Origin: Kaistia algarum
Lineage (GTDB): Bacteria > Pseudomonadota > Alphaproteobacteria > Rhizobiales > Kaistiaceae
Reading direction: 5' to 3'
Length of the DNA stretch: 64,000 bases
Assembly: GCF_026343945.1 (NCBI RefSeq)
Contig: NZ_JAPKNJ010000001.1
Span: forward strand, 2,706,931-2,770,930
The number at the start of each line of letters is the position of its first letter. The stretch's first letter is position 1. The translations under genes were made by a program, and so were the position numbers. The notes beneath the pieces were generated by a model. The model was not told the origin of the DNA and did not search any database. It saw only the letters and a program-made list of their open reading frames with translations. Shown here piece after piece: positions 10,353 through 21,727 of the stretch.

Positions 10353-11237
10353 CTATCCCTTCAAGACCTCAACCAAGGTCTTTCCAAGGCGCGCCGGCGA
10401 CGGCGAGACACGAATTCCCGCCGATTCCATCGCCGCGATCTTGTCTTCCGCGCCGCCCTTGCCGCCCGAGATGATCGCGCCGGCATGGCCCATGCGCCGT
10501 CCGGGAGGCGCGGTGCGTCCGGCGATGAAGCCGACCATCGGCTTCTTCCGGCCGCGCTTGGCCTCGTCCTTGATGAACTGCGCCGCTTCTTCCTCGGCCG
10601 AGCCGCCGATCTCGCCGATCATGACGATCGAGGTCGTATGCTCGTCGGCGAGGAACATTTCGAGGATGTCGATGAACTCGGTGCCCTTGACCGGGTCGCC
10701 GCCGATGCCGACGGCCGTGGTCTGGCCGAGGCCTTCATTGGTCGTCTGGAACACGGCTTCATAGGTCAGCGTGCCCGAGCGGGAGACGATGCCGACGCTG
10801 CCCGTCTTGAAGATGTTGGCCGGCATGATGCCGATCTTCGACTGGCCGGCCGTGACGACGCCGGGGCAGTTCGGCCCGATCAGCCGCGACTTCGAACCGG
10901 AGAGCGAGCGCTTCACCTTGACCATGTCGAGCACCGGGATGCCCTCGGTGATGCAGACGATGAGCGGGATCTCGGCGTCGATCGCCTCGCAGATCGCGTC
11001 GGCCGCGCCGGGCGGGGGAACATAGATCACCGAGGCATCGGCGCCGGTGGCCTCGCGGGCCTCGGCGACGGTGTCGAACACCGGCAGGCCAAGATGAACC
11101 GAGCCGCCCTTGCCGGGTGAGGTGCCGCCGACAACCTTGGTGCCATAGGCCAGCGCCTGCTCGGAATGGAACGTGCCGTTCTTGCCGGTGAAGCCCTGCG
11201 TGATGAGCTTGGTGTTCTTGTCGATCAGGATGGACAT
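10353..11237 (-). CDS. sucD: Succinyl-CoA synthetase, alpha subunit
   Basis: A 294-residue CoA-binding subunit with a Rossmann-like CoA domain at the N-terminus ([17 protein letters not shown]) and the phosphohistidine loop MGHAGAI (His251). It pairs with SucC to make ATP or GTP from succinyl-CoA. The ATG is preceded by GAGGAAGTC. Unusually it does not follow sucC directly: an unrelated 157-codon gene lies between them, leaving an 80-base gap before sucD. Confidence 0.97.
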   Translation of the reverse strand: MSILIDKNTKLITQGFTGKNGTFHSEQALAYGTKVVGGTSPGKGGSVHLGLPVFDTVAEAREATGADASVIYVPPPGAADAICEAIDAEIPLIVCITEGIPVLDMVKVKRSLSGSKSRLIGPNCPGVVTAGQSKIGIMPANIFKTGSVGIVSRSGTLTYEAVFQTTNEGLGQTTAVGIGGDPVKGTEFIDILEMFLADEHTTSIVMIGEIGGSAEEEAAQFIKDEAKRGRKKPMVGFIAGRTAPPGRRMGHAGAIISGGKGGAEDKIAAMESAGIRVSPSPARLGKTLVEVLKG

Positions 11238-11316
11238 GACTTCCTCAGACTAACCGAGCCGACAGCGGGCTGGAATGGTTGTGATCGGGACTCTCAGCGC
11301 CATTGTGTAGACTGCC

Positions 11317-11790
11317 TCAATCGAAAGAGTAGCCGACGAACAAGATGCCTTCGATCTCGTCATCTTTGTAGACGTTTAGGTAGACAGCACTGCCGCGTTC
11401 GATTGTGTTGGCAAAGGCCGTGCTGTCCTTTACCTGATTCCAGGTCGGCTTCTGGGTGCCGAAGTATTCTTGCACATCGCTCGGAAAAAGAGGGCGGGCC
11501 GTACAGATTGGTATGTCGTCGTCGCCGAGAGGCGAATCAGCGACGTTAAAGATATCGAGAATCGATCGGCTGCCATCTGCGGATCCGATTTCATTCAAAG
11601 CGTCGAACACAGCCTCGATTGATTCATGCTGCCGCCCAGGCGCTGGAGACTCGTCCGTTACGGGAAATTCCGGAAATTCAATAACAGGGTTATAGCGTCC
11701 CGCGTTGAATTCCCGTTCGCGCAGCTTCCCGAGAGCGGCGGAGACGTCGCTCTCGTAGGGCACGATATACCAATACGGATGCGCCCCCAT
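11317..11790 (-). CDS. Hypothetical protein inserted between sucC and sucD
   Basis: A 157-residue soluble, acidic protein I cannot assign. It starts [13 protein letters not shown], followed by [14 protein letters not shown] and FPEFP, and has no signal peptide, membrane segment or cysteine-pair motif. The opening resembles small uncharacterised proteins I recall from scattered bacterial phyla, but no function is known to me. It begins six bases after the sucC stop with GAGGGG in the sucC 3' end as a likely ribosome site, so it should be expressed with the TCA operon. Its base composition is visibly less GC-rich than the flanking suc genes, which suggests later insertion. Confidence 0.75.
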   Translation of the reverse strand: MGAHPYWYIVPYESDVSAALGKLREREFNAGRYNPVIEFPEFPVTDESPAPGRQHESIEAVFDALNEIGSADGSRSILDIFNVADSPLGDDDIPICTARPLFPSDVQEYFGTQKPTWNQVKDSTAFANTIERGSAVYLNVYKDDEIEGILFVGYSFD

Positions 11791-11796
11791 TTTGGG

Positions 11797-12990
<1,194 letters not shown>

Positions 12991-13039
12991 CGGTCACCTT
13001 CCGCCGTTCAGGCTAGTCGTTCAGGCCGGTCTTGGGCGA

Positions 13040-14042
<1,003 letters not shown>

Positions 14043-14152
14043 GGTCCACAGTCGGATGGCTGCCGGAACGAGGGCGGCATACCCCGATTGCGGCAACGGC
14101 GCAAGTCGAACTAAAGAGATGAGCCAAGGAATTCTGCCGTCGTTCGGGCAAG

Positions 14153-14168
14153 GTGACGTTTACGTCAC
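14153..14168. promoter_or_regulatory. Operator candidate B upstream of mdh
   Basis: A perfect inverted repeat, GTGACG-TTTA-CGTCAC, about 150 bases upstream of the mdh ATG and overlapping the zapE stop codon. It shares the ten-base core ACGTTTACGT and the TTTA centre with the palindrome in front of sdhC. Together with site A it would give mdh a two-site operator suited to a looping, LacI-like regulator; that is inference. Confidence 0.5.
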
Positions 14169-15331
14169 GTCTCGACGATGAACCCGCGATGGCCCAAATT
14201 CGAATAGTCCTGCGAGCGCATTTCGGTCAGGCGCGAGGCGGTGCGGGCAAACTCGAAGGCCTCGGTTCCGCTGTCGGCGACATAGATCCCGTCCGGCTCC
14301 GCCGCGGCCGAAACCACCAGCTTCACCTGGCCGTCATAGAGCGCGTCGATCAGCGTGATGAAGCGCTTGGCCTCGTTGCGCCGGGCGGCATCCATGATCG
14401 GGACATGGTCGATGAGCACGGTATCGAAGGCGTGGGCGATGGCGAGATAGTCGCTCGGGCCCAGCGGCCGGGCGCAGAGATCGGCGAAGTCGAAACGCGC
14501 AATGCCCTTGGCCGCGCGCGGAACGGCAACGTCGCGGCCGAGCACGGCGAGGGTCGTCGGCGATCCCGGGTCGTCATTCGTCAGCCGCGCCCAGGCCTCG
14601 TCCATGGCCGCATCGGCATCCGGTCCGAGCGGCGTGAGATAGACCTTCAGCCGGCGTGTCTTTTCCTGCCGGTAATCCGTCCGCGCGCCGAGGCGCACGA
14701 TCTCGACGCGCTCCTTCAAGAGGCCGATGAAGGGCAGGAAATGGTCGCGGTTGAGCCCGCCGCGATAGAGATCGTCGGGGGCGACGTTGGACGTTGCGAC
14801 CATGATGATGCCGCGGGCGAAAAGCTGGGTGAACAGGCGGCCGAGGATCATCGCGTCGGCGATGTCGGTCACGGAAAATTCATCGAAGCAGAGCAGCTCG
14901 GTCTCGTCGGCGATCTCGCGCGCGACGATCGGGATCGGGTCGTCGCCCTTCACCGAGCCGGCCTTGATCGCCTCGCGCACCCGGAAGACGCGGCCATGCA
15001 CATCGGCCATGAAATCGTTGAAGTGGGCGCGGCGCTTCTTCTCGATGACGGCATTCGCGAAGAACAGGTCCATCAGCATGGTCTTGCCGCGGCCGACCTC
15101 GCCATGGACATAGAGGCCCCGAATGTCGGTCGCCGCCTTGTCGCGCTTGCCGAACAGCCAGCCGAGCGAGCTCGATTTCCGTGCCAGGCGCCGCGTGGCG
15201 AGGCGCAGGTTCAGCGCGTCGAACTTATCGACGAGGGCGCGCTGCGCCCCGTCTTCCTCGACGTCGCCGGCCGCGATCAGCCGGTCATAGGCCGTGGCGA
15301 CGAGCGGCGAAAGGTGCGCGTCCTGGCTCAC
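14165..15331 (-). CDS. zapE: Cell division protein ZapE (AFG1/LACE1-family ATPase)
   Basis: A 388-residue P-loop ATPase of the AFG1 family. Walker A is GEVGRGKT (residues 77-84) in YVHGEVGRGKTMLMDLFF and Walker B is LLCFDEF (146-152); a sensor-like TSN follows (VATSNVAPDDLYRGGL). In E. coli the homologue ZapE influences the Z-ring; mitochondrial AFG1 works in respiratory-complex quality control. In many rhizobia this gene lies next to mdh, as it does here. The last codons overlap a palindromic operator candidate. Confidence 0.92.
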   Translation of the reverse strand: MSQDAHLSPLVATAYDRLIAAGDVEEDGAQRALVDKFDALNLRLATRRLARKSSSLGWLFGKRDKAATDIRGLYVHGEVGRGKTMLMDLFFANAVIEKKRRAHFNDFMADVHGRVFRVREAIKAGSVKGDDPIPIVAREIADETELLCFDEFSVTDIADAMILGRLFTQLFARGIIMVATSNVAPDDLYRGGLNRDHFLPFIGLLKERVEIVRLGARTDYRQEKTRRLKVYLTPLGPDADAAMDEAWARLTNDDPGSPTTLAVLGRDVAVPRAAKGIARFDFADLCARPLGPSDYLAIAHAFDTVLIDHVPIMDAARRNEAKRFITLIDALYDGQVKLVVSAAAEPDGIYVADSGTEAFEFARTASRLTEMRSQDYSNLGHRGFIVET

Positions 15332-15359
15332 GCGAGCCCTCCCGCAGCGGATGGCTCGA

Positions 15360-15926
15360 TCAGCGGTAGAAGGAGATAGCCTGGGACGAAACCGTCTGGC
15401 CGTTGAAATGGTTGTTTCCGCCCGAGGACAGCCGGGCCACCGGGGCGCCGCCCTGTCCGGCGAGCACGACCTCGCTGCCGGAGAGGCTCCAGGCCGAAAT
15501 CCCCTTCAACGACGGCGACTGGCAACCTCGCGTCGAGGCGCGATAGCCACCCGTCCAACTCGTCAGCGTCATGAAGAGCTGGCAATTGTCGGAGCCCGAC
15601 GAAAGCGTCCATCCGCCGAGAAGGTCCGTGCGGCCGATTTCGGCGCCGGACGCGACAGAGGGGGTCATAGGAGCGGCCGGGGCAGCCGGGGTCGTCGCGG
15701 CATTCGGATCCGCCGGCGGAAGCGTCGCGACGGCATTCGGATCGGTCACAGGCGGGGGCAGGGCGGTCTTCTCGATCGGAACCGACGCGACCGGAGGCAG
15801 CGTGTCGCTCTCCGGCTGCGACCGGTCCATCGGACCGAGGCCGACGGCTCCGAAGGATCCGCAACCGGCAAGCGCCGTCATCAGCAGCAGCGGCGCGAAA
15901 CGGCCGAGTCGCATGACCTTCTCCAT
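15360..15926 (-). CDS. Inh/Omp19-type lipoprotein (protease inhibitor domain)
   Basis: A 188-residue lipoprotein. A short signal sequence ends in the lipobox LAGC (Cys22), followed by a Pro/Ala-rich linker (about residues 30-95). The C-terminal domain of about 85 residues (LLGGWTLSSGSDNCQLFMTL, then TRGC and WSLSGSEVVL) matches the AprI/Inh metalloprotease-inhibitor fold found in Brucella Omp19. Two cysteines, in DNCQLF and TRGCQS, probably form the conserved disulfide. I chose the ATG at 15926, preceded by AGGGG at good spacing; an in-frame ATG at 15968 lacks a ribosome site and would bury the signal peptide. Confidence 0.85.
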   Translation of the reverse strand: MEKVMRLGRFAPLLLMTALAGCGSFGAVGLGPMDRSQPESDTLPPVASVPIEKTALPPPVTDPNAVATLPPADPNAATTPAAPAAPMTPSVASGAEIGRTDLLGGWTLSSGSDNCQLFMTLTSWTGGYRASTRGCQSPSLKGISAWSLSGSEVVLAGQGGAPVARLSSGGNNHFNGQTVSSQAISFYR

Positions 15927-16146
15927 TCTCGATCCCCTGATCCCTTTATCGGCCGAATCGAGCCGCATTGCGGCAGGCTAGTCCGGAAGGCGAACGACAT
16001 CGTGTTCGCCGCGCATGCCAATTGAGGTGAAACCGCGCCATTTCGGGACGGCTCCGACGTTGGAGCGCGCAATAATCCATCTCGTCCGCAACGACAAGGC
16101 ATTCGCTGCCACAGCGGGAGAATTTGCCGCCGGTGCGACTTGCCGG

Positions 16147-16533
16147 TCATTCCGGGTGGTGGCAGCACGCCTCGATATTGTGTCCGTCGGGATCGAGAAC
16201 AAAGGCGCCGTAATAATTTGGATGGTACATGGCGCGGATGCCCGGAGGGCCATTGTCTGTTGCCCCGGCAGCGAGGGCCGCCGCGTAGAACGCGTCCACC
16301 GCCGCACGGCTGGAGGCGGCGAATGCCAAATGGAGATGAGGCGTCGTCCGGCCGCCTTCCCAGATCCAGAAGTCAGGCTTCCCGGACGCACCGAAGCCCG
16401 CGCCCTTCAGCTTCGCCTCCTCCGGAATGTGCATCACCACGGAAATTCCGAGCGGCGCCAACGCCGATTCGTAGAATGCGAGCAGCTTGTCAAAGTCGCT
16501 CACCTGCACGCCGATATGGTCGAATGTCGCCAT
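16147..16533 (-). CDS. VOC-family protein (glyoxalase/bleomycin-resistance fold)
   Basis: A 128-residue protein starting MATFDHIGVQVSDFDKLLAFYESAL, the first beta-alpha unit of the vicinal-oxygen-chelate fold. The second half contains HLHLAFAASSRAAVDAFY and ends DPDGHNIEACCH, which supplies metal-ligand candidates (His in DHIG, His in HLHLAF, Glu in NIEAC). Such proteins range from glyoxalase-like lyases to dioxygenases, so the substrate is open. The ATG at 16533 has AAGGGG upstream; a GTG two codons earlier is less well placed. Confidence 0.88.
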   Translation of the reverse strand: MATFDHIGVQVSDFDKLLAFYESALAPLGISVVMHIPEEAKLKGAGFGASGKPDFWIWEGGRTTPHLHLAFAASSRAAVDAFYAAALAAGATDNGPPGIRAMYHPNYYGAFVLDPDGHNIEACCHHPE

Positions 16534-16693
16534 CTTCACCCCCTTCGCAGAATCCGCTCCAGACCAACCGCTGCAATATACCGGAAACGGCGCTCGTTGC
16601 GTGGAGCGGCTGGCCGTGTCTACGATCCCTCGCGAATTCTCTGAAAAAGGGGCCGCCGCTCTACCGATGCGGCGCCGCTGGAGGCGGCATCCG

Positions 16694-16876
16694 TCAGAGG
16701 TCGCGTTCGGCGGGGTAAAGCGTCAAATTGAATTCGGCCGCCTTGGCGACGATCTCGTCCATCGGGCGGTGCATCGCCTGGCTGATGATCTCGGCCGGCA
16801 CCCTGACGCCCGCCAGTTCGCGGAGCCGGTCGATCGCCTCGATGGTCCAGCGCGGTCCTGCGTCTACGATTTGCAT
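16694..16876 (-). CDS. Small hypothetical protein (60 aa)
   Basis: A 60-residue soluble protein that I do not recognise. The sequence RWTIEAIDRLRELAGVRVPAEIISQAMHR looks like a small helical domain, possibly helix-turn-helix-like. GGAGGA lies eight bases before the ATG, a near-perfect ribosome site that supports real translation. It stands alone downstream of sdhB on the same strand, with 86 bases between the sdhB stop and this start. No function is proposed. Confidence 0.62.
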   Translation of the reverse strand: MQIVDAGPRWTIEAIDRLRELAGVRVPAEIISQAMHRPMDEIVAKAAEFNLTLYPAERDL

Positions 16877-16962
16877 GGTCTGTCCTCCGATCCGGCCCCC
16901 ATCGAAAGCAAACGTTCGGTGGGCCGCAACGGTTCCCGGCCGATTGGCCGGACGAAGCGGCG

Positions 16963-17742
16963 TCAGACCCTTCTCTCGACCATCATCTTCTTGATCTCGG
17001 CAATCGCCTTCGCTGGGTTCAAACCCTTCGGGCAGGTCTGCGCGCAGTTCATGATGGTGTGGCAGCGATAGAGGCGGAACGGATCCTCGAGATTGTCGAG
17101 GCGCTCGCCCTTGGCTTCATCGCGTGAATCGATCAGCCAGCGATAGGCCTGCAGCAGCACGGCCGGACCGAGATACCGGTCGCCATTCCACCAGTAGCTC
17201 GGGCAGGATGCCGAGCAGCAGGCGCAGAGGATGCACTCATAGAGCCCGTCGAGCTTCTCGCGGTCGGCATGGCTCTGCAGCCATTCCTTTTCGGGCTCCG
17301 GCGTCGCGGTCTTGAGCCAGGGCTCGATCGAGCGGTGCTGGGCGTAGAAATTGGTGAGGTCGGGCACGAGGTCCTTCACCACCGGCATATGCGGCAGTGG
17401 ATAAATCTTCACCGCGCCCTTCACGTCGTCGATGCCCTTGGTGCAGGCGAGCGTGTTGGAGCCGTCGATATTCATGGCGCACGAGCCGCAGATGCCCTCG
17501 CGGCAGGACCGGCGGAAGGTCAGCGTCGGGTCGACTTCGTTCTTGATCTTGATCAGCGCATCCAGAACCATCGGCCCGCAATCGTCGAGATCGACGAAAT
17601 AGCTGTCGACGCGCGGATTGGCGCCGTCGTCCGGGCTCCAGCGATAGATGCGGAACTCGCGGACATTGTTGGCGCCTTTCGGCCGTTCCCAGGCCTTGCC
17701 TTCGTTGATCGTCGAGTTCTTGGGGAGCGTGAGCTGGACCAT
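16963..17742 (-). CDS. sdhB: Succinate dehydrogenase iron-sulfur subunit
   Basis: A 259-residue subunit of complex II. The plant-type ferredoxin domain carries the [2Fe-2S] cysteines in CREGICGSC and a further cysteine in NTLAC. The C-terminal domain carries the [4Fe-4S] and [3Fe-4S] ligands in [11 protein letters not shown] and [14 protein letters not shown]. It transfers electrons from SdhA to ubiquinone. In most relatives sdhB directly follows sdhA; here two small genes separate them, with a 27-base gap between the nearer one and sdhB. Confidence 0.97.
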   Translation of the reverse strand: MVQLTLPKNSTINEGKAWERPKGANNVREFRIYRWSPDDGANPRVDSYFVDLDDCGPMVLDALIKIKNEVDPTLTFRRSCREGICGSCAMNIDGSNTLACTKGIDDVKGAVKIYPLPHMPVVKDLVPDLTNFYAQHRSIEPWLKTATPEPEKEWLQSHADREKLDGLYECILCACCSASCPSYWWNGDRYLGPAVLLQAYRWLIDSRDEAKGERLDNLEDPFRLYRCHTIMNCAQTCPKGLNPAKAIAEIKKMMVERRV

Positions 17743-17769
17743 CGGCCTGCCTGATGATTGCGGTTCGGA

Positions 17770-17979
17770 CTATTCGTATTTCGGATATTCGACGCAGCGC
17801 GGCTCTTTTTCGCCTGTCGTGACGACGACGTCATAGCGCTTGGCGGTGCGACGCGACGTATAGCGATAGACTGCGAAGCTGCGCCCGAGATGGTCGCGAC
17901 CATCGCCCATCGGGCCGCGGATCATCTCGGCTTCCATGGCCGCAAAGTCGGAGTAGGGAATATCGATGCCTGCGCTCAT
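17770..17979 (-). CDS. Small hypothetical protein inside the sdh operon
   Basis: A 69-residue protein with no recognised domain. It starts MSAGIDIPYSDFAAMEAEMI and continues GRSFAVYRYTSRRTAKRYDVVV, which looks like a short alpha-beta protein; there is no signal or membrane segment. The ATG at 17979 is preceded by GGAAGGAG, and it overlaps the stop codon of the DUF3052 gene as ATGA, so translation is probably coupled. It is very likely transcribed with sdhA and sdhB. Function unknown. Confidence 0.68.
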   Translation of the reverse strand: MSAGIDIPYSDFAAMEAEMIRGPMGDGRDHLGRSFAVYRYTSRRTAKRYDVVVTTGEKEPRCVEYPKYE

Positions 17980-18425
17980 CGACGCTCCTTCCGGATCACC
18001 AGTTTCAGCCCCGACCATATAGCGTCGACGGCGGCAACCTTGACATCGACGAGGTCGATGGAAAGCGCCGCAGCGCGAACGGTATCCTCGGTGACGTCGG
18101 TCGCAACCTTCGATGCCTTCTTGGGCCACGACACCCAGATCATTCCGTCACGGCGGATCGCGTCCTGCAGGCGGGGCAGGCCCGTCGTCAGTTCTTCAGC
18201 CTGTTTGGTGAAGGCATGGATCGCATCGAAGGATCGATCGTCTCCAAATCGTTCGGCCCAGGACGACGCCATGGCAACGCTGTTGAACGGAACGGAATCG
18301 GCAAGGCTTGCGAGTTCATCCGGCAGACCAATGAAGGCAACCGCCATCCCTGGCTTGAAGCCGAGCTTCTCGGGGAGCGAGCGCCCCGAATAACCAGCCT
18401 GAGGGATGGGTGCGGTCGCCAACAT
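17976..18425 (-). CDS. DUF3052-family protein inside the sdh operon
   Basis: A 149-residue protein resembling DUF3052: N-terminal YSGRSLPEKLGFKPGMAVAFIGLP, then GMIWVSWPKKASKVATDVTEDTVR and a C-terminal segment IWSGLKLVIRK. It has no catalytic motif I can name. The stop codon overlaps the next start (ATGA) and the start lies five bases from the sdhA stop, so the four genes sdhA-DUF3052-small ORF-sdhB form one tight unit. DUF3052 genes are usually solitary; a place within sdh is unusual. Confidence 0.8.
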   Translation of the reverse strand: MLATAPIPQAGYSGRSLPEKLGFKPGMAVAFIGLPDELASLADSVPFNSVAMASSWAERFGDDRSFDAIHAFTKQAEELTTGLPRLQDAIRRDGMIWVSWPKKASKVATDVTEDTVRAAALSIDLVDVKVAAVDAIWSGLKLVIRKERR

Positions 18426-18430
18426 TGTCC

Positions 18431-20254
18431 TCAGTACACGCGAGCCTTGGGCTCGATATAGGCGATGTCGTTTGACATGGTGTAGGTGTGCACCGGCCGA
18501 TCGTCGAGCGTCACCGTCTTGGCGTCGGCGTCGATCGAGGCGAGCGAATGCTTCATCCAGTTGACGTCGTCGCGGTTCGGGAAATCCTCGCGGGCGTGGG
18601 CGCCGCGTGATTCCTGCCGGTTCTGCGCCGAATCCATCGTGACGACGGCCTGGACGATCAGATTGTCGAATTCGAGCGTTTCGACGAGGTCGGAATTCCA
18701 GATCAGCGACCGGTCCGTGACGCGCACATCGTCGGACGCCTTCCAGACATCGTGAATCAGGCCGTGTCCTTCGTCGAGTACCTCGCCGGTGCGGAACACG
18801 GCGCAGTTCGACTGCATGACCTTCTGCATGTTGAGCCGGAGCTCGGCCGTCGGCGTGCCGCCGGAAGCGTAGCGCAGGCGGTCGAGGCGGGATATCGCAG
18901 CCTCGCCCACGGTCGGCCCGAATTCAGGCTGCTTCTCGCCGGGGCGTATCGTCTCAATGCAGCGCAGAGCCGCGGCACGGCCAAAGACGACGAGATCGGT
19001 GAGCGAATTGGAGCCGAGGCGATTGGCGCCATGAACGGAGACGCAGGCCGCCTCGCCAACGGCCATCAAGCCCGGCACGACTGTATCCGGATCGCCGCCG
19101 ACCTTGGTCAGCACCTCACCGTGATAATTGGTCGGGATGCCGCCCATATTGTAGTGGACGGTCGGCAGGACCGGGATCGGCTCCTTGGTCAGGTCGACGC
19201 CGGCGAAGATCTTGGCGCTTTCCGAAATGCCGGGCAGACGCTCGGCCAGCAGCGCCGGGTCGAGATGGTCGAGGTGAAGGTGGATATGATCCTTTGCCTT
19301 GCCGACGCCGCGACCCTCGCGGATTTCCATGGTCATGGCGCGCGAGACGACGTCGCGCGAGGCGAGGTCCTTGGCGGAGGGAGCATAGCGCTCCATGAAG
19401 CGCTCGCCGGCCGAATTGGTGAGATAGCCACCTTCGCCGCGCGCTCCCTCGGTGATCAGGCAGCCGGCGCCATAGATACCGGTCGGATGGAACTGCACGA
19501 ATTCCATGTCCTGAAGCGGCAGGCCGGCGCGCAGCACCATGCCGCCGCCGTCGCCGGTGCAAGTATGGGCCGAGGTCGCCGAGAAATAGGCGCGGCCATA
19601 GCCGCCGGTAGCGAGGATCGTCTTGGTCGCGCGGAAGCGATGCAGCGTGCCGTCGTCGAGGCAAAGCGCCACGACGCCGCGGCAAACGCCGTCCTCCATG
19701 ATCAGGTCGATCGCGAAATACTCGATGTAGAACTCGCACGCATGGCGCAGCGACTGGCCATAGAGCGTGTGCAGGATGGCATGGCCGGTGCGGTCGGCGG
19801 CGGCGCAGGTGCGCTGGGCGATGCCCTTGCCGAAATTCGTCGTCATGCCGCCGAAGGGCCGCTGGTAGATCTTGCCGGCCTCGGTGCGCGAGAAGGGCAC
19901 GCCGAAATGCTCGAGCTCATAGACGGCGGCAGGGGCGTGGCGGACGAGATATTCGATCGCGTCCTGATCGCCGAGCCAGTCCGACCCCTTGACGGTGTCG
20001 TACATGTGGAAGCGCCAATCGTCCTCGCCCATATTGCCGAGCGCGGCCGAGATGCCGCCCTGCGCTGCCACGGTGTGGCTGCGGGTCGGGAACACCTTGG
20101 TGATGCAAGCGGTCTTTAGCCCGCCCTCGCTGGCGCCGAGAGCGGCCCGAAGGCCAGCGCCGCCAGCGCCGACGACGACGACGTCGAACGTATGGTCGAT
20201 GAAGGGATAGGCGCGGCCATTGGTGGCCGTCGCGCTGCCATTGGCTTCCGCCAT
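18431..20254 (-). CDS. sdhA: Succinate dehydrogenase flavoprotein subunit
   Basis: A 607-residue FAD subunit of complex II that oxidises succinate to fumarate. Visible are the FAD motif [19 protein letters not shown], the covalent flavin histidine in [10 protein letters not shown], and the active-site [19 protein letters not shown]. The ATG at 20254 comes one base after the sdhD stop, giving [13 protein letters not shown]; the open frame extends further upstream but into sdhD. The order sdhC-sdhD-sdhA is standard. Confidence 0.97.
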   Translation of the reverse strand: MAEANGSATATNGRAYPFIDHTFDVVVVGAGGAGLRAALGASEGGLKTACITKVFPTRSHTVAAQGGISAALGNMGEDDWRFHMYDTVKGSDWLGDQDAIEYLVRHAPAAVYELEHFGVPFSRTEAGKIYQRPFGGMTTNFGKGIAQRTCAAADRTGHAILHTLYGQSLRHACEFYIEYFAIDLIMEDGVCRGVVALCLDDGTLHRFRATKTILATGGYGRAYFSATSAHTCTGDGGGMVLRAGLPLQDMEFVQFHPTGIYGAGCLITEGARGEGGYLTNSAGERFMERYAPSAKDLASRDVVSRAMTMEIREGRGVGKAKDHIHLHLDHLDPALLAERLPGISESAKIFAGVDLTKEPIPVLPTVHYNMGGIPTNYHGEVLTKVGGDPDTVVPGLMAVGEAACVSVHGANRLGSNSLTDLVVFGRAAALRCIETIRPGEKQPEFGPTVGEAAISRLDRLRYASGGTPTAELRLNMQKVMQSNCAVFRTGEVLDEGHGLIHDVWKASDDVRVTDRSLIWNSDLVETLEFDNLIVQAVVTMDSAQNRQESRGAHAREDFPNRDDVNWMKHSLASIDADAKTVTLDDRPVHTYTMSNDIAYIEPKARVY

Positions 20255-20255
20255 G

Positions 20256-20633
20256 TCAGCCTCCGAAGCTGATCTTGAGGAGGGCGAGCGCGGTGGCAAG
20301 GCCGACCGCGACCGAGAAGAACGAGTTGGCGATGACGGCGGCGACGAGCGCGGCGCCATGGAAATAATCCTCGATGATCACCTGCATGCCGAGCTTCATA
20401 TGCCAGGCTCCGGCGCCCACCATGAGGATCATCAGCAGCGCCACGAAGGGGTTGGCGAGCACCGCCACCACATCCGGATAGGGCCGTCCCGCGATCGCGA
20501 TTAGCAGGATCAGGAAACCGGTGACGAGGATGGCGAGCGCGGCGCCGGTGACGCGTTGGTGCCAGAAATGCTCCGTTCCCGCCTTGGCCGAGCCGAGGCC
20601 ACGGACGCGGGAGAGTGGCGTTCTCATCGACAT
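20256..20633 (-). CDS. sdhD: Succinate dehydrogenase membrane anchor subunit D
   Basis: A 125-residue hydrophobic subunit with three predicted helices. The N-terminal [15 protein letters not shown] holds the conserved quinone-site/helix-I region, and [28 protein letters not shown] holds the histidine expected to contribute to haem b binding. With SdhC it anchors SdhAB in the inner membrane and forms the ubiquinone site. Its stop is one base from the sdhA start. Confidence 0.94.
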   Translation of the reverse strand: MSMRTPLSRVRGLGSAKAGTEHFWHQRVTGAALAILVTGFLILLIAIAGRPYPDVVAVLANPFVALLMILMVGAGAWHMKLGMQVIIEDYFHGAALVAAVIANSFFSVAVGLATALALLKISFGG

Positions 20634-20647
20634 GAAGGTCGCCTCTT

Positions 20648-21046
20648 TCAGTGGATGAGCAGGCCGACGATCCAGACGAGGACCGTCAGAATCGCGGATG
20701 CGATGATGTTGGCGTAGGCGAGATTGTCGCGCGCGCTCTTCGAGAAGCCGGCGCCAAAATCCCAGACGAAGTGGCGCAGGCCCCCGAGCAGGTGATGGAT
20801 CAGGGCCCAGCTATAGCCGAACAGCACGAGACGGCCGATCCAGGATCCGAACACGGCATTGGCGACATCGAAATAGGCCGGGCCGGCGGCGGCGGCGATC
20901 AGCCACCAGGCCAGAAGAAGCGTTCCGAAATAGAGCGCGGCGCCTGTGACGCGATGCAGGATCGACATCGTCATCGTGATGGGCCAGCGATAGACCTGCA
21001 GATGGGGGGAGAGCGGACGGCCCGGCTTCGCCTCGGAATTCGACAT
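20648..21046 (-). CDS. sdhC: Succinate dehydrogenase cytochrome b556 subunit
   Basis: A 132-residue membrane subunit. [20 protein letters not shown] followed by HRVTG is the family signature, and [16 protein letters not shown] contains the haem-ligand histidine region. Three membrane helices are predicted. I chose the ATG at 21046 ([11 protein letters not shown]) with GAGGG nine bases upstream; a longer in-frame start would run through the operator palindrome. It is the first gene of the sdh operon. Confidence 0.95.
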   Translation of the reverse strand: MSNSEAKPGRPLSPHLQVYRWPITMTMSILHRVTGAALYFGTLLLAWWLIAAAAGPAYFDVANAVFGSWIGRLVLFGYSWALIHHLLGGLRHFVWDFGAGFSKSARDNLAYANIIASAILTVLVWIVGLLIH

Positions 21047-21062
21047 ATTTTCGACCCTCGAT

Positions 21063-21082
21063 AGCTTACGTTTACGTAAGCT
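21063..21082. promoter_or_regulatory. Operator candidate in front of sdhC
   Basis: A perfect inverted repeat with eight-base arms AGCTTACG and CGTAAGCT around a TTTA centre, ending 17 bases before the sdhC ATG. It lies downstream of the predicted sdh promoter, at about +19 to +38, as expected for a roadblock or repressor site. The core ACGTTTACGT recurs upstream of mdh. Regulators of central carbon metabolism in alphaproteobacteria such as PckR or CceR (LacI family) would fit the role, but I cannot verify that this is their motif. Confidence 0.6.
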
Positions 21083-21107
21083 TCCTCCCTCAAGAGAATT
21101 TAGATCG

Positions 21108-21136
21108 GTTCTAGCGGCATTGTAAGGCGCGGTCAA
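21108..21136 (-). promoter_or_regulatory. Predicted sigma-70-type promoter of sdhCDA..B
   Basis: On the minus strand a -35 box TTGACC (21131-21136) and a -10 box TAGAAC (21108-21113) are separated by 17 bases. They match five of six and four of six consensus positions. Transcription would start near 21101, giving a leader of about 55 bases that contains the palindrome at 21063-21082. Confidence 0.5.
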
Positions 21137-21245
21137 AAACCTTTCGATATCCGCGTCGATCCAACGCTATAGCATTCGCTTCGCCGGGCGGGGTGCGGAG
21201 CTTTCCCAGAATCGTACTGGCCATCGGGACGAAGGAGGTAGTGAC

Positions 21246-21626
21246 ATGACGCGACGCCTGATTTCTACCGGCTCGACCTTCGAAAAAATCGCCGGATATT
21301 CCCGTGCCGTGGTGCAGGGACCGTGGTGCTTCGTCGCCGGTACGACCGGCTACGATTATGCCACGATGATCATGCCTGAGGCAGTCGAGGAACAGACGAG
21401 AAACGCCATGGCGACGATCGAAAAGGCGCTCGCCGAGGGCGGCTTCACGCTCTCCGACGTCGTTCGCGTCCACTATTATCTGAAGGATGCGGCCCTGGTT
21501 GATTCGGTCTTCGAGATCGTCGGCGGCTTCTTCGCCGATATCCGGCCGGCGGCGACCATGCTCATCTGCGATCTGGTCGACCCGGAGATCCTGATCGAGA
21601 TCGAGGTCACCGCGCTCAAGAGCTGA
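21246..21626 (+). CDS. RidA-family protein (YjgF/YER057c/UK114)
   Basis: A 126-residue Rid protein. In the archetype RidA these trimeric enzymes hydrolyse reactive enamine/imine intermediates. The conserved arginine is present in [11 protein letters not shown] (Arg100), and the C-terminal IEIEVTAL strand matches the family. It has [16 protein letters not shown] features of the wider Rid group ([12 protein letters not shown]) rather than the exact RidA signature, so it may belong to a Rid subfamily other than archetypal RidA. GAAGGAGG lies ten bases before the ATG. It is divergent from sdhC and precedes leuB on the same strand. Confidence 0.88.
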   Translation: MTRRLISTGSTFEKIAGYSRAVVQGPWCFVAGTTGYDYATMIMPEAVEEQTRNAMATIEKALAEGGFTLSDVVRVHYYLKDAALVDSVFEIVGGFFADIRPAATMLICDLVDPEILIEIEVTALKS

Positions 21627-21727
21627 GTCTCCCATGCAGGAGCAACTTGCATAGCGGCGCCCTCGGCTTTATCGCTCGTCGCCTATCGCCACGCTGCGCA
21701 GACATAGACCGACGAAAGAACCGTTCC

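Noticed and set aside
21627..21727. Leucine leader peptide or attenuator before leuB
   Set aside because: No run of leucine codons and no terminator/antiterminator hairpins are visible.
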